Shown one piece after another: positions 33,098 to 45,683 of a stretch of 64,000 bases of DNA. Under the pieces are notes generated by a model. The model was not told where the DNA came from and made no database searches. It saw only the letters and a program-made list of their open reading frames with translations. The position numbers and the translations under genes are program-made. Position 1 is the stretch's first letter, and every line of letters starts with the position of its first letter. Origin of the DNA: Linanthus parryae (lineage: Eukaryota > Streptophyta > Magnoliopsida > Ericales > Polemoniaceae); NCBI GenBank assembly GCA_023055425.1, contig JALGPY010000009.1, positions 20,109,775 through 20,173,774 of the forward strand, written 5' to 3'.

Positions 33098-34750
33098 GTA
33101 TTGGGGATTCTCTTAGCCAATGTTAAAAGCCTGTTTGTTAACAGCTTAAAACAAAAAGGAAAAGTGAAAATGAGGATGGGGCTTGATCAGAGAGACGGGA
33201 AGTTTCAAGAGGGTGGTTGACCATCTCTGCAACTTCATTGAAATCAAAGCCAGTGATGTTTATTTTCTGTAACAACCCTCAGATCACTTTCCTACCGTTT
33301 GCTGCTAGTCTGCTGCTATAAGTACTACTTTTATTTGAGGCCATGACGACACTTCTAAGGAGTTACGTGTAACAGAGGTTGAGATTGTTTGACCCTTTTC
33401 TTGGTGAGGCAATTCCTAGGACATGAACTGAGGGAGAGATAAAGATGATGGATCTGTTTCTTGGCCTTGTCTGGGTAAGTAAATGTTCTACAGATTTGTC
33501 TTTGGATTTTTGCAGCCATTGTGGGAACATTCATTCTCTGCTCTGTTGCTAGAGTTGAACTACCAGATCTGAGCCTCCTCATTATGCACTCGTTGCCTTC
33601 ATCCAAAAGATTGCGTACCACTATAAATGCTCTAGGAGTTGGAATCTGAAGTTGTTTTTGGTTCTTATTTTTTATAATTAGATTTTTGACCAGTAAGGAA
33701 TGTTGGAGAGATATTTGTATGTTTTGTTCTGTGATCAGCGGGGGTACAAAATTGCTTGGCCATGGTGTTGTCTCAAAAGGTTACTGGTGATTGGTGAGTT
33801 ATTCATGTTTAAAGATAATAATTTTAATTTTTAGTTAACACATGTTTGGTATAAACTCACTCTGGACTGAAGCTTGAAAAAGATTTCAGTTTTGCAGTAT
33901 ACCTGTTTATACTTTATACATTGAGCATTTTCTTTTCCTTAGTGAATAAGAGAAAAATTATTTTAGTAAACGTAGTATGGGTTTATTATCGTACTCAGTT
34001 ACTGTACTTCTTTACAGATTATTTTTTTGCCTGAAATTGCTAGTGCACTAATACACTTATTCTTCTGCATAAAAACACACGTTTGACACTTTGCACAGGT
34101 GTTCTGCGTTAATGACATAATCGCAAGAATTATTTTAATAAAAAAATATATCGAAGTGTTCAATTAGCAAGTCCATCAGAAGCCTATGGTTTCATCTGCC
34201 TCCCTCCTTCCTGTAGCAGCAGTATCTGTTGGCTGCAATCAATATTTACTTCATTATCACCACCACCTGACCACCACCAGAGCGATCGGCGCCGTTGCCA
34301 CCAGCACAACTACGACCACCATCTTCTTATTTTTCAAACTGCCACACTCAGGATTGAAGCTGTTAAAGATTTTTTCCTTTCTCCACTCTGCACCTATTTT
34401 TACCTTTTAAACAATAATTTTTCCTTACCTATCAGTTGGAAATTTGCTTTTAGTAAACTTAATGTGCTTCTCATTCTTTGAATACTTGTTAATTTGTTTG
34501 TTTTTTTGTAAATGCTAGTGCAATGACATTTGCTCTTCCGCGCCAAAGTCACTTTTGCATGGGTGCTTTGTGTAAACGACATTATTTTAGTAAAATAGTA
34601 TTTCAAAATGTTGTCTATTTCTAGGCAACCTTCATGGCAGCAGTGGTGACCACGACGAGTGTACTGTGCCAGAGATGAGCTTATTGTAGCTAACTTCACA
34701 CTTCCCGAAAGATAATGTCCCAATCCCTCCCTTTGTATACAAAATTAGTA
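33098..34750 (+). repeat. Units of the array family, proximal block 2
   Basis: A type 5 unit (33100-33600, complete at both ends) is followed by the same ~700-bp segment seen at 31490 and 59110. GTAGCAGCAGTATCTGTTGG and a CACCACCACC-rich stretch come next, then degenerate sequence to about 34730. Confidence 0.75.
33337..33577 (+). ncRNA. Candidate box C/D-like unit, type 5
   Basis: GAGGC (33337-33341), ATGACGA in place of box C, CTGA (33569-33572), GCCTC (33573-33577). The stem is perfect although box C has lost its central T. Confidence 0.3.
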
Positions 34751-36328
34751 ATAGTACTGGTCATCTCATCTCATCGTGAATGTCCAGGAAGCACTCTCTT
34801 TTGATCCAAGGCATGAACGGAGAGAAGGTGATTTTGTATTACTGAAGAAGAGAATCAGAGCCAAGAAAGAAGAAATGCAATAGCCAGTTGCAAAACACAA
34901 TGAGGTGAAACTAGATTAGTTATGGTCAGTAAGTCAAACTGCTAATTGTGCTTGGGGAGAGCTTTCCATGAGTTTTATTTCCCGGCATGTTCCTTTCAGG
35001 GCAACAGATGAGTCCTCCTTAAACACGCGTTTGGCATTTTTGATGTCAAGAAATGAGCATAGACCTGCACACTCCAGGGTTACTTGTCTCGCAATCTGTG
35101 GGTTGCTGCTCAATAATAGATATAGTAACATGGATGTGTACACAGTTATTTTATGATATTATGGTGTTAGTTCAATGTATTCGACAGAATGTACTATAAT
35201 TTTTTGGTTATAGCAACTCAATTTGATTATGTAAATATTGGCTCATCGACCTCACAACTTTGCATGTCAGAAAGGCAATGCTAATTTTGTTCAAATACCG
35301 ATATTCTTTTTGAACCACTTTGGCGTTGTGCTTTCTTTTGCATTTTAGTCGAAGCTCGTTTGCACAATTTTTAACTTAATTAGGAATGTTCTGTGACTTC
35401 ATTAGGAATAATCTTCAATGTCGGACGAGACACAAACTGCATCGGCATAGCCTTATGCCACCTTGCAAAAAAATCTTTCTTTCATCCAATTAGTCCACTT
35501 GAACATCCTCTCTTGAAACATACTTTACCCTTCGCCTTCTTCACTGCTGGCCTGCCAATATCAAGGTCTTTTGTGTGACCCTCAAATCTTGTGTTCTTCA
35601 CATATATTGATAAGACTCCCTTTATCCACCAAAGTCATAGTGAGGACTCTATTGGGTGTGGTGTTCTCCAAGAATTTCAAAAAACATAATAACATATGCG
35701 TGACCACTGCTCTTGAGTTGCTCTCTTATCTCCCAGTCTTGATCATTTGGATACTCGTTTAAATTATGCAGTATTGTAGCATGGATGTTTACATCGGCAA
35801 ATTTTTCGTCTGGGAGGGGTTCAGGCCATGTTTCCGGAACATAGAATAACCCCGTGGTCAGAAAAGCTCTTCTTGGAGACATTTCTTAGACTGAGAGTCC
35901 GCACGATATTGCAGCTTCTTGAGTTTACATGTTGTGGGTTTGGGCAATTTCTTCAACCACAACTGTTCCTACAACCATTCACTCGATTTAGTTCGATTTT
36001 ACTGACCCAAATCACCAAAAATGAGGCTTAGCACAAAGAAAGCAGCAAATTTGGGTTGTGGGCATGGTTTTAAAAAAAGGAGTGAGGCACGAATGTACAG
36101 TTCATTCGTTTGGACAAGTTAAAAATAAATTAATTTCAGTAATATGGAATGGAATGCTATCCTTTGGAAGCGTACATGTAAATTCTTATTCTAATATAAT
36201 AGTCCTTATGTTATATTAAAAAATAGTTAAAAAAAATTTGAGCTGACATGCTTTCCAATAAAACGACCAATAAACATAAGGCATGTGAAAGTGTGAGTAT
36301 GCAGATGTATAAGCAACTAATATACTCT
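34751..36328 (-). other. Mostly gene-free; two unrecognised coding-like fragments
   Basis: Two minus-strand frames stand out by composition. The one at 34934-35143 contains QIARQVTLECAGLCSFLDIKN, and the one at 35649-35882 contains GLFYVPETWPEPLPDEKF and HATILHNLNEYPNDQDWEIR. Both look like pieces of real proteins and could be exons of one decayed or partly captured gene, since they share a strand and lie 500 bp apart. I cannot assign a family. The rest shows nothing recognisable. Confidence 0.3.
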
Positions 36329-37440
36329 AGAAGGGGGAGTTGAATAGAGTATACCAACTTTTTTTGCAAAACTTGCTAACAAGTAGAAGAACTAGTGCAG
36401 ACAACGGAATTCAAGGCCTTGAACACAGGTTCAAGCCTTTGAAGAGTAGCAGAAAGTTTTAGAACAAGTATGCATTTTTCAAGGCCTTGAAAACAAGTTC
36501 AAACCCTTGAAAAATAAACAGTTTGTGTATGCTGCAAAAGCTTTGAAAGTAGATGAACTGAAAATGCACAAGACAAGTGATTTATAGAGTTCAGTCCACT
36601 TGGACCTACGTCTCTACCTCAGGGATTAGATCCCTGCAGGATTTTCAACTCAATTCTTATTAATAAAAATCTAAGCCCTAGAACTCAAGCACAGAGAGTT
36701 CCCTTACTCTGTTACAGCTTGAGGTTTTCCCTAACCTGTCTAGTACCTGCTCTAGCTAACTGATTAACTAAGAATTCTCTATTGTTCACTTTGAACAATT
36801 CTTGAGAATGAATGTAGAAATAATATAGAAATGATCTACCAATATAGCTCTATACAGAAGATCACTTAAGAGAAGAAAACTGCAGTGAAATGTAGTGAAC
36901 TTCTGTGTATGGATTGGAAGAGATGAAGAACTTCTTTGATGCTTGTCAATCCAGAATGCTTTCTCTGTATTTTCCCGTTGAGAATTGTATTTGTTGTTGT
37001 TTTTGTTGCTTCGAATTTGAGCTCTTTAAATAATTCAAACAACTCTGCAAATCTCTCCAGATTTTCAGCAACAACGTTCCTATTTTGTAGGCAACAGAGT
37101 TTGACTACTTTGAGATCTTCTCCAACGGTTGAATGATCATAATCTTCAGAGATATTGTTGTAGACTTTCATTTAACCATCACGAGAAGCTGTCAAACACG
37201 TCTGATTGATCACATGATCAAAGTCTTCAAGTATTTCCAAATCTGCAGCAATCCAATTTAAGAAACAATCCTGCAAACTTAGAAACAATATTTCCTGCAT
37301 TATCATGGTCAAACAGTTGATATAGTACGATTCAAAACATTTTTAACAATTTGTCTTTCATCATATAACAACAGATAATCAAACATATGCAAGAGAGATA
37401 ATAAATTAGATCAGAGAGTTAACAGAAAACTCCCCCTGAG
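36329..37440. repeat. Unclassified repeat-like segment rich in AAGGCCTTGAA
   Basis: TTCAAGGCCTTGAA-type palindromic words cluster at about 36410, 36480, 37467, 37482 and 37531 (some just past the end given). GGGGGAGTT near 36336 faces AACTCCCCC near 37430. An LTR or foldback element is possible, but neither coding sequence nor a target duplication was found. Confidence 0.4.
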
Positions 37441-37587
37441 AATATGCTTTCAGGTTTAACAGTTTCAAGGCTTTGAATCCAGTATCAAGGCCTTGAAAAT
37501 AGCCAAGAATATTTTCAAGCCTCTGAAGCTGATTCAAGGCCTTGAAATAGCCAAGCTCTTTCAAGTCTTGAACAACCTGAGCTTTCA

Positions 37588-37966
37588 GCATGTTTGGTAC
37601 CAGTTGAAAATCTCAATAATCAGCTGAAAATAATTAGAAAAGAAATTCAACTTAACTGGGAATCACAATCTGTTTGGTATGAGATGAAATTATAGATCAC
37701 TAACTTGATCCATTTAACAAGTTTAAAGAGCTTTAAAGTCAAGTAATTGAATACACCTGTTTATAACTGAACTATGATCATGCTAATGTAAAAAAAAATC
37801 AAAATTAATTTTGTAGAGATTTTCAGCTGCATAATGTCCAATTTTGGAGATTCTACAATTGCACAGAGATCATTTTAATCTGCATATTATCATATTATAA
37901 TCTGCAGACATAACAAACGAAATTGTCGAAAAGAGGCCGGTTTTAAATCGGCGATACCAAACATGC
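37588..37966. mobile_element. MITE, 379 bp, GCATGTTTGGTA ends
   Basis: GCATGTTTGGTACCAG at 37588 mirrors GATACCAAACATGC ending at 37966. The interior (GTTTATAACTGAACTATGAT, then TTTTCAGCTGCATAATG) is shared with 63626-64000 and, more weakly, 62095-62422. The ends resemble Tourist MITEs. Confidence 0.8.
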
Positions 37967-38389
37967 ACATTTATTCTATAAAACAACATGGTTTAACTAA
38001 CTTATGGCTTTTCAGCCTTTAGATTAAATAAATCAGCCTCAACCCTTAGATATAACCTATCACCCACTTAACTACCCCATTATTTAACTATCTACTTAAC
38101 TACCCACTATTTGAAAATTTAATTTTTTTTAAGTAATTATAAAAAGTGTGTAAGAACATGACTTGATGAATATCATATAAAATTACCGAGGACGCCATTT
38201 TCATATTTTCCTCCAACAATGAAACGTGTTTTTTGGATAGTTCCCACACGCACGGCCAAACGTATATACATGCACTACCAAATCAAAAACACCGCAAAAG
38301 ATAAAATAAAATAATGTCAATTTTAGCTGGGAAAAAGGCCAAAAATACGTACATTAAATTTCGCTAGGTTTTGGTTTTTGCTCCGAGAA
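37967..38389. other. Short gene-free stretch
   Basis: AT-rich, with no gene recognised. Confidence 0.4.
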
Positions 38390-38478
38390 AATCGGGGCGA
38401 CAGAAGACGATTCCTGGGAGTTCTTTTCTAGGGTTTCTACGTAGTGCTATACCTTGGAGGATCGGTTTCTAAGGCTTC

Positions 38479-39977
38479 GTGACAATGGATTCGAGTTCGT
38501 GCTCTACGCTTGACTTTGGGAAGTTGACAATTGAAGAAGATGAGACAGAAGTTTTTGATAATGAGTACTGCCTGGCGGCCATTAGTGCTAGAGGACCTTG
38601 CTTGGTTGGAAATTTTCTTCACCCGATCAAGTTCAATCGTTGGGCTACGAAGCTTCTCTTTAAAAATATTTGGTCGGAGGGTGATGAGATTAGCATACAC
38701 GAGACAGGTTCGGATCTTTTTGTATTTCAATTTCCTTCAAAAGAATCTACGAAGATAGTTTTACATGGGGCGTGGATCTTCGATGCAAACACGCTGCTCC
38801 TTCAACCATGGCAGATGTCAGTTGATACTACAAATCTTGTTTTCGATACCATAGTTGCATGGGTTCAGGTTCGGAACCTGCCTTTGTTTCTACAAACTGA
38901 AGCAGATTTGAGGAGAACACTGAGAACCTTAGGCATGGTGTTGCAGACTGATCCAAAAATCTCTTCTGATCCAGGTGGAGGCGATTATATGAGAGCTAGG
39001 GTTTGCTTTGGGCTTGACAAACCACTGAGAAGGGGAAGAAACATTATTGCGATGGAGAAAAAGATATGGCTAGATTACAAATACGAACGACTCTCTTGTG
39101 TTTGTGGATGGTGTGGCAAGATTACCCACTCAGATGAAGAATGTTTGACGAAACTGACATTGAAAAGGTACAAAATCAGCCAGGGTATGGTAACTGGCTC
39201 GTTTATCCTCCTCCGCCTCGGAAGAGACTAAAGACTAACAGATGTGTTCAAAGACGATGCAGCTGCTGATCAGAGGAACACGGACAATTCTGTACACAGT
39301 GATACTGGCAAAGAAGATGTTAACAACAACAAGGAGGAAGAAGACCAGGACTGGGGGTTCAGTGATAGTGATGGCGTAGGGGAAAAGTCAACAGAAGATG
39401 ATGAGGACGACGTGATGAAAGAAGATATAGTAACTACTTTTGATAACCCCTTAGCTGTAAAAACGGCTACTGGGTTTACAGCAGCCGAGAAGGCGAAAGG
39501 AGTGTCGATTGACCCTAGTCACGACCCACGGAAATCCGACAGCAACACAGAGATTGGTGTGAGTACGGGACTTGTCTCTGCGGGGTCCAAACTGAAGTTA
39601 AGTGACTCCAATCTTAGCCCACGTCAGTTTTCAAAAGCTATCCATCGCACTCAAGATTAGGGCAGAGACTTTGGTGGAGGAAGACGCGGAAGAGGGGCTG
39701 GTCGATCAGGTGGCCAAAAATCCGGACGAGGTAGCAGTGGCAGAGGGGTTCTCAACCCCCCCCCCCATGGGGTAGGCCGAATACACAAGGCAGTAAGACT
39801 AATGTGTCAGCAACTCATTTAGCTCACAAAAACCCGGTGGCTTCGAAGAAGAATGAGGTAACCCCACTGCCGAATTTGTTTCCAGAAAAGCAGACTTTGA
39901 CAAAGGACGAGGACGTCTTAAATCTCCCAACTAACACAATGGCTGAGGCTGCTTTGCAGTCCAGCGAAGAACAATGA
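38479..39977 (+). pseudogene. LINE C ORF1 (DUF4283 and zinc knuckle, RGG tail)
   Basis: The first 250 codons (38479-39231) form a DUF4283-type domain (LVGNFLHPIKFNRWATK, then GAWIFDANTLLLQPW). A zinc knuckle C209-x2-C212-x4-H217-x4-C222 follows with all four ligands present. The usual YGNWL motif after the knuckle is in another frame near 39183, so a small indel lies there. An acidic middle part (39244-39660) ends at TAG 39658. The same frame continues as a Gly/Arg-rich stretch (FGGGRRGRGAGRSGGQKSGR) before a run of C at about 39759-39769. The ORF ends at TGA 39975-39977, overlapping the ORF2 start. It would package the element RNA in a working element. Confidence 0.85.
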
Positions 39978-42900
39978 GTATTCTAAGCTGGAACGTTTGG
40001 GGGCTTGGGAACCCCCGTAGCGTTATTTCTCTTCACGATCTTGTGAGGAGACAAAAGCCCAATATAGTCTTCTTAATGGATACGAAATTGTATGCAAATG
40101 AAATGGTTAGTGTAAGGGATCGGCTAGGCTTTAGCTATGGGATTTTCCAATATTGTGAATATCGACGTGGGGTTTTAGCTTTACTTTGGGATGATGAAGT
40201 TAATTTTGCGTTGGCAACCAAGTCGAAACATTATATTCATGGATATTTTACTATTCTTAGTGAAAATAAACATGGACATTTGACAGGTTTTTATGGCGAC
40301 CCAAACAGGAGGATGCAACACATTTCTATTACTTTGCTGGAGCGATTGTGTCTCTATGGGCAACCCTGGTGTGTGGTTGGCGACTTCAACACCTTTTCGT
40401 CTATCTTAGACAAGGAAGGAGGAAGATCTGTCTCCTTCGCTCAGTTAGAAGGGTTTAGTGGTGTGATACATCGTCTTCAGCTCAGGGATCTTGGTTTTTC
40501 AGGTGTTCGCTATACTTGGTCTAACAACCAAGGTGGAGATATGGCGATCCGGGAGAGACTTGACATATGTCTAGTCATTGACAACTGGACGGATACTTTT
40601 GGTAGAGGAAAGGTGGATCATCTTGTTACGGAGGTGTCAGACCATGTTCCTCTTCAAATTGTTTGACCGTCAGGTATTTTGAGAAGTATTAGAGTTAATA
40701 GGCATTTCCAATTTGAAACTATGTGGTTGCAGGATTCTCGCTGCGGACAATTAGTGCAAGATTTGTGGAGTACTTCCAATGTCCCAGTTGACCGAAAGTT
40801 GACTGGTATGGCATCAGCCCTATCAATCTGGAATAGGGAGGTTTTTGGTAGTGTAAAGGCCCAACTTGGGAAGCTGCAGTTGCTGAAGCAAGAGTCGTAA
40901 GACAATCTATTTTGCAATTACTACTCAAGGAAGAAGAGATGTGCATCACGTGAGACATGGATGCGTAAGGGGGATCAGAACACCAGATTTTTTCATCATA
41001 AGGCGTCGATTAGAAGAAGCAGGAATCGTATTGATGGCCTTGAAGATAGTACAGGGGAGCGGCAGTCTGACCAAGCCCATATTATTGCTGTACTTGAAGA
41101 CTATTTCAAGAATATCTTTACATCGTTGGATCCTACTCGGGTTCAGATGAAGCCAATGCTATCAGCAGTGGAGGAGCTACTTTCGTCGGAACAGAGAGCT
41201 GCCTTGGAACAGAACTACTCGGCCATAGAAGTGCGGGCAGCACTAGATCAGTTGGCACCATCCAAAGCCCCGGGTTATGATGGCTTCTCTGCAGTCTTTT
41301 TTCAGAAGTATTGGAGCATTGTTGGTAATGAGGTGGAGAAGTTATGCCTTCATATTCTTAACGAGGGAGGCAATATTGACAGTTTTAATCATACTCTTAT
41401 AGCTCTGATTCCGAAGGTAAAACAGGTGAGAAGCTCTTCTGATCTTCGTGCAATAAGTCTTTGTTCAACGATTTATAAAATTGTAACAAAGGCTATGGCC
41501 AATCGTCTGAAACTCGTGCTAGACTCAGTTATATCTGAGAATCAATCAGCTTTTGTACCAGGTAGATTGATCTCAGATAACATTCTTACATCCTTTGAGT
41601 TATTGCATACTATGAAGAACCGCAAGAAAGGTAAGGAGGGATTCTTAGTGCTCAAAGCTGACATGAGTAAAGCTTATGATCAGGTAGAATGGGACTTTCT
41701 TCATGCAGTGATGGAAAGGATGGGGTTTGGTATACGCTGGATTACATTGGTGATGAACTGTATCTCAACAGTTACTTAAAGTCTCATCATTAATGGAGAG
41801 GTACACGGTAACATCAAACCAGGAAGAGGACTACGACAAGGATGTCCTCTGTCCCCTTATCTCTTTTTGTTGGTTAGTGAGACTTTATCACAGAAACTAA
41901 CAGTTGCAGTGCGGGACCGAAGAGTATCAGGTCTTAAAGCTTCCCATGGTGGTCCGACGGTGTCCCATTTATTTTTTGCAGATGAGAGTATACTCTTCAC
42001 GAAGGCAAATCAACAAGAAATTACAGTACTCCGACAAATCCTTGCTCAGTATGAGGAAGCCTCCGGTCAGAAACTTAATCTTCAGAAGTCTTCAGTAGTG
42101 TTCTCGGATAATGTGGTGTTAGAAGATCGAGCTTCGCTAGCAAATCTATGTGGCGTTCAGTTGGAAAAAGAGCACGATGTTTACTTGGGACTCCCCACAC
42201 AGATCGGAAGGAGCAAGACTGTCACGTTTAGTCCGCTTGTGGAGAAAGTGTACGGTAAGATGAAGGGCTGGAAGGGCAAAACGTTATCTACAGTGGGTAA
42301 GGGGATTCTTATCAAATCCATTGTTGAAGCTGTTCCTAATTACACAATGAGTTGTTTCCTACTTCCCTTGAGAATTTTTCATGAGCTTGAGCGTATTGTC
42401 CGTCAGTTCTGGTGGGGAGGTGATGAAAATAGAAGAAAGATTCACTGGGTCTCATGAGATAAGATAAAAGCGTTTCGTCAACATGGAGGATTGGGTTTCC
42501 GGGACTTCCAAGACTTTAATAAAGCTATGCTCGCAAAGCAAACTTGGAGATTTATTCAAAAGCCGCATGCATTAGAAAGTCGCATTTTTCAAAGCAAGTA
42601 CTTTCGTGACTCAACTATTTTGGACTACAAGTTGAAAAGTACCTCTCAAGTCTCTTATGATTTCAAAAGTATACTTGCGGGTAGAGATTTGTTGAATAGG
42701 GGTTTGGTTTGAAGAGTGAAGGAAGGCAAGAATATCAGGATTTTTGGGGATAAATGGTTGCGTAGACCTGATACTTTTGGGCTAATAACCACCTGTCCAG
42801 CAGGTCAAGAGGGGAGTACGGTTGATGAATTAATTAATGCAGAAACGGGTCAGTGGGATGACGAAAAGGTCAAGAAAACAGTTTGGCCTATTAACGTAGA

Positions 42901-44065
42901 TGCGGTGTTATCAGTTCCAGTGGAGGCTGCCGAGTCTGCTGATTCTATGTGTTGGATCCATTCGGAGGACGGGATGTACTTTGTTAAAACTGGATACGAA
43001 GTCCAGAGGAAGCTTTCCGCAGCCATTCCATCATCTTCGGCTTCATCCTCAAATGGTAGTTGGTTTGAAAAGTTCTGGAAATTGAAGTTGCCGAAGAAGC
43101 TTTTGATGCCATATTGGAGGATTTGGCATGATTCCCTCCCAGTAGCAAGTAAATTACGTAATAGAGGGATCAATGTGTCTCCCTACTGTCGGCTTTGTGG
43201 GGAAGAAGTCGAAACCATGGATCATCTTTTTTGCCGCTGCTTGCATTCCCAATCTGTATGGAGATGCTTACTAGGGGATGACATTCTTCCTCAGCGAAGT
43301 GGTAGAATCAGAGAGTTGATGGTGGAAGCATTCATTAAAGAAAATTCTGCTATTTGTGAATTAGTATTTCTCACGGTATGGACGATCTGGAGAAACCGGA
43401 ATGAAGAAGTGTTCTATTCTCAAGGAATGCAACCAGATAGGCTGTAGCGAAGTCAAGCAGAGAGTATTATTTTTGGTACAAAGAAGCTAATTCTGAAGGT
43501 AAGCTCGATGATGGCTGTGCCATCGCCGTTTCATGGCAACTCACGGTGGTCCCCACCGTCGACAGGAATCACGAAAATAAACACGGACGCCAGCTGGGTG
43601 CAATACAGGCCTTCGACGGGAGCAGGTGCGGTTATAAGGAATCGCGAAGGTAAATTTAGAGCGGCCAGACAAAGACGCCTACCCAGGGAACGATCCCCCC
43701 TTATGGCCGAAATCACAGCGGTGAGAGAAGGCCTGCAATTTGCATCGGACCTTGGGGTCAGTTCGATAATGGTGGAAACTGACTGTTTGATAGCAATTCA
43801 ACTGCTTCAAAATGGGGTTGCAGGTAAATTGAAAGACCTTGAATCAATATCGGATCTGAAGAGTAGATTGAAGGAATGTCGTGAATTGTTTCTGAAATTT
43901 AGTCTAGTTGAGGTTTCTTTTGTTAGAAGAGAAGACAACCGTTTTGCCCATTTAGTCGCCACTAGGGCTGTTGATGAAGATGATATTAGTTACTATTCTC
44001 AAGTCCCCGAGTGGGAGACGGATGCAAACTTCTTTGATTCTTCCGGGTTGACGTCCCTTGAATAG
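39974..44065 (+). pseudogene. LINE C ORF2 (endonuclease, RT, zf-RVT, RNase H), at least six in-frame stops
   Basis: One 1,364-codon frame with no net frameshift. It is interrupted by TGA 40664, TAA 40898, TAA 41777, TGA 42455, TGA 42710 and TAG 43445. The endonuclease has WNVWGLGN, DTKL (usually ETKL), GDFN (136-139) and SDH. The RT has KAPGYDGFSAVFFQKYW, KADMSKAYDQVEWDFL and GRGLRQGCPLSPYLF. The catalytic box reads FADE because codon 41984-41986 is GAG instead of an Asp codon. The zf-RVT has FWKLKLPKKLLMPYW and C-x2-C...H. RNase H keeps NTDAS, MAEITA, ETDCL and REDNRFAH. Two stops (42455, 42710) fall where related elements have Trp, so they arose by single G-to-A changes. The element cannot move by itself. 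Confidence 0.9.
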
Positions 44066-44668
44066 ATTTAATCTTTTCCCTAAAAAAAAAAAAAAATAGC
44101 CGGAGGCTAAGAGTGAAAGCGAAGTAGCGGGGTAAAAGTGAAAGAAACTAAAATTTGAGGGATGTGAATTAAGAGTACTTTTTCTTGTCTACTCCGCTCA
44201 TCCCAATTCCAAAATGTCAACGAGGCTATCACACCAGCAAGAAAGAGTCAAAGGATAGAACTGAAATAACTCAGACCCCAATAACACCACCGATTAAAAC
44301 CCAGAAATTGTCTTGGTGTGAGACCAGAGTTGAAACCCAGAAATGGAAGAGGCCTCAGCCGCTGTTACTACTTTCCCAGATATACACGAGAGATAGAGAG
44401 AGAGACGTGGATGTTTCTGAGGGTGGTTGCCCATCTCTCTTCGCGTATCTGCGTAGTAGCACAGGTTGAAGCCGATGATTTCATCTCTCTCGATACAAAC
44501 CAACCGCCCTCTTCCCTTCCGCTTCACCGTCGTCGTCGTCGTCCTCGTCACCACCATTGTTGTTGTTGTTGTTGCTTCTGCTGCTGTTATTATTATTATT
44601 ATTATTGGTCGCAAGTCGCAACCAAGGAGAGACAGTGATTATCTCAAAAAAAAAAAAAAAAAGAAGAA

Positions 44669-44943
44669 GAGACAGTGATGATAAACTTCTCGTTATGGGG
44701 GTTCAGATCTGATGAAGTTGGGTATCCTCCTAATCCCTCTCCTGGCATGGCAACTACAAGGTCGGCGTTACTGGTCAGACATGAGGAGGAGGAGGCTTCG
44801 GTCATCCATTCAATTGGTTCGTCCCTCTTCTCTCTTGTACTCACTAGACGCCTCCTTTATTTGCAGCCATGGTGGATTTAGTGATATTCAACCTTCTCAG
44901 CCTGATCACTCTGGTAATACAGATCTGAGTCTCTATTCCCCTC
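44669..44943 (+). ncRNA. Candidate box C/D-like unit, type 1 (best preserved)
   Basis: GAGAC (44669-44673), GTGATGA (44675-44681), CTGA (44935-44938), GTCTC (44939-44943). Both boxes are canonical and the 5-bp stem is perfect. The stem sequence differs from type 5 (GAGGC/GCCTC) at both partners of one pair. Just upstream lie an (ATT)7 run and a poly-A run. Confidence 0.4.
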
Positions 44944-45037
44944 TCTCCTCCATAGACACACACATGCATGGCTACGTTTCGCTCATCCAAACACCCCCAA
45001 TGTAGTGCACCCCTCCCTTAGAAAGCAGATGGTTCAC

Positions 45038-45087
45038 ACAAATTAGGTATTAAATTGATATGAACAGATACTACACTTGATCCTACA
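45038..45087 (-). pseudogene. U2 snRNA fragment (5' end missing)
   Basis: On the minus strand it reads GATCAAGTGTAGTATCTGTT and continues to TTTAATACC, matching the 5' third of U2 including the branch-site-pairing GTAGTA. The first ~20 nt of U2 are replaced by a GACA repeat. It has no Sm site and no U-snRNA promoter. Confidence 0.75.
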
Positions 45088-45683
45088 GTGACAGTGACAG
45101 AGAGACAGACACACGGAGAGAGAATGATATTTGCTTCTGGCTTCTGGCATTGTCTTGAATTGATTCATCCTTTAGGGGCACTAAGTGATTTTGTGCCTTA
45201 GTAGAGGTGTAGTTTCTGCCTTTTACTGTGAATTTTGCAGCCATTGTTGGGACCTCTGCTACTAGAAGTGGACTCCAGTATCTGAGCCAGAAGTGAATGA
45301 GGCAGATGTTGCTGCGACAATCGGAGATCCAAGAGAGAGAGATGCGGATGTTTCTGAGGCTGGTTGCCCATCTCTCTCTGTGGATATCCTTGAGCACACA
45401 GGCCTGTGATTTCATCTTCTCCCTCTTATGTAAATCAACCATCCTCCAACTCCAAGCTGCTCTTCTGCTTGAGAGTTGTCACTGCTGCAGAAATTGGGTA
45501 CCACCGGTGCAATTTTGCCTCATTACTGTTGTTATGCAACATTACAGTTTTTTTTTTGATGAATTGTTAAGTGTCGTCCACTTGAGCTACCACCCTAGCT
45601 GCTGCAACATCACAGTTTCGATAAATTGCGGGGTGTGCAATACGTAAATAATCCTTGTTATTATTTATATTCACCAAAAACCA

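Larger units (their letters stand above)
38390..44096 (+). mobile_element. LINE C: near full-length L1-type retrotransposon
   Basis: A leader of about 90 bp, ORF1 (38479-39977), ORF2 (39974-44065) and a poly-A tail at 44082-44096. It is complete in domain content: RNA-binding ORF1 with an intact zinc knuckle, then endonuclease, RT, zf-RVT and RNase H. ORF1 has at least one frameshift, and ORF2 has in-frame stops but no net frameshift. I found no clear target-site duplication. It separates the repeat blocks at 31-35 kb and 44-64 kb. Confidence 0.92.

Noticed and set aside
33474..33516. A spliceosomal intron in type 5 units
   Set aside because: GTAAGTA and TTTTTGCAG are only about 41 nt apart, below the usual plant minimum of about 60-70 nt, and no coding frame is joined by removing it.
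44294..44844. Several overlapping open frames on both strands in type 1 units (also near 47.2, 51.4, 54.3 and 60.4 kb)
   Set aside because: They are produced by microsatellites and low-complexity sequence (poly-Ile, poly-Asn, poly-Leu), are not conserved in frame between copies, and differ with run length.
44710..44870. A U12-type intron (GTATCCTCC start, TCCTTTAG before GTTGCAG)
   Set aside because: The donor fits only in type 1 units, the branch-site word has G for C, and type 5 units lack the donor altogether.
44669..44943. Units as U3 snoRNA, telomerase RNA, 7SL or RNase MRP RNA
   Set aside because: Size is similar to U3, but the U3 5' domain and box B are not seen. There is no telomere template word, and none of the conserved cores of the other RNAs.
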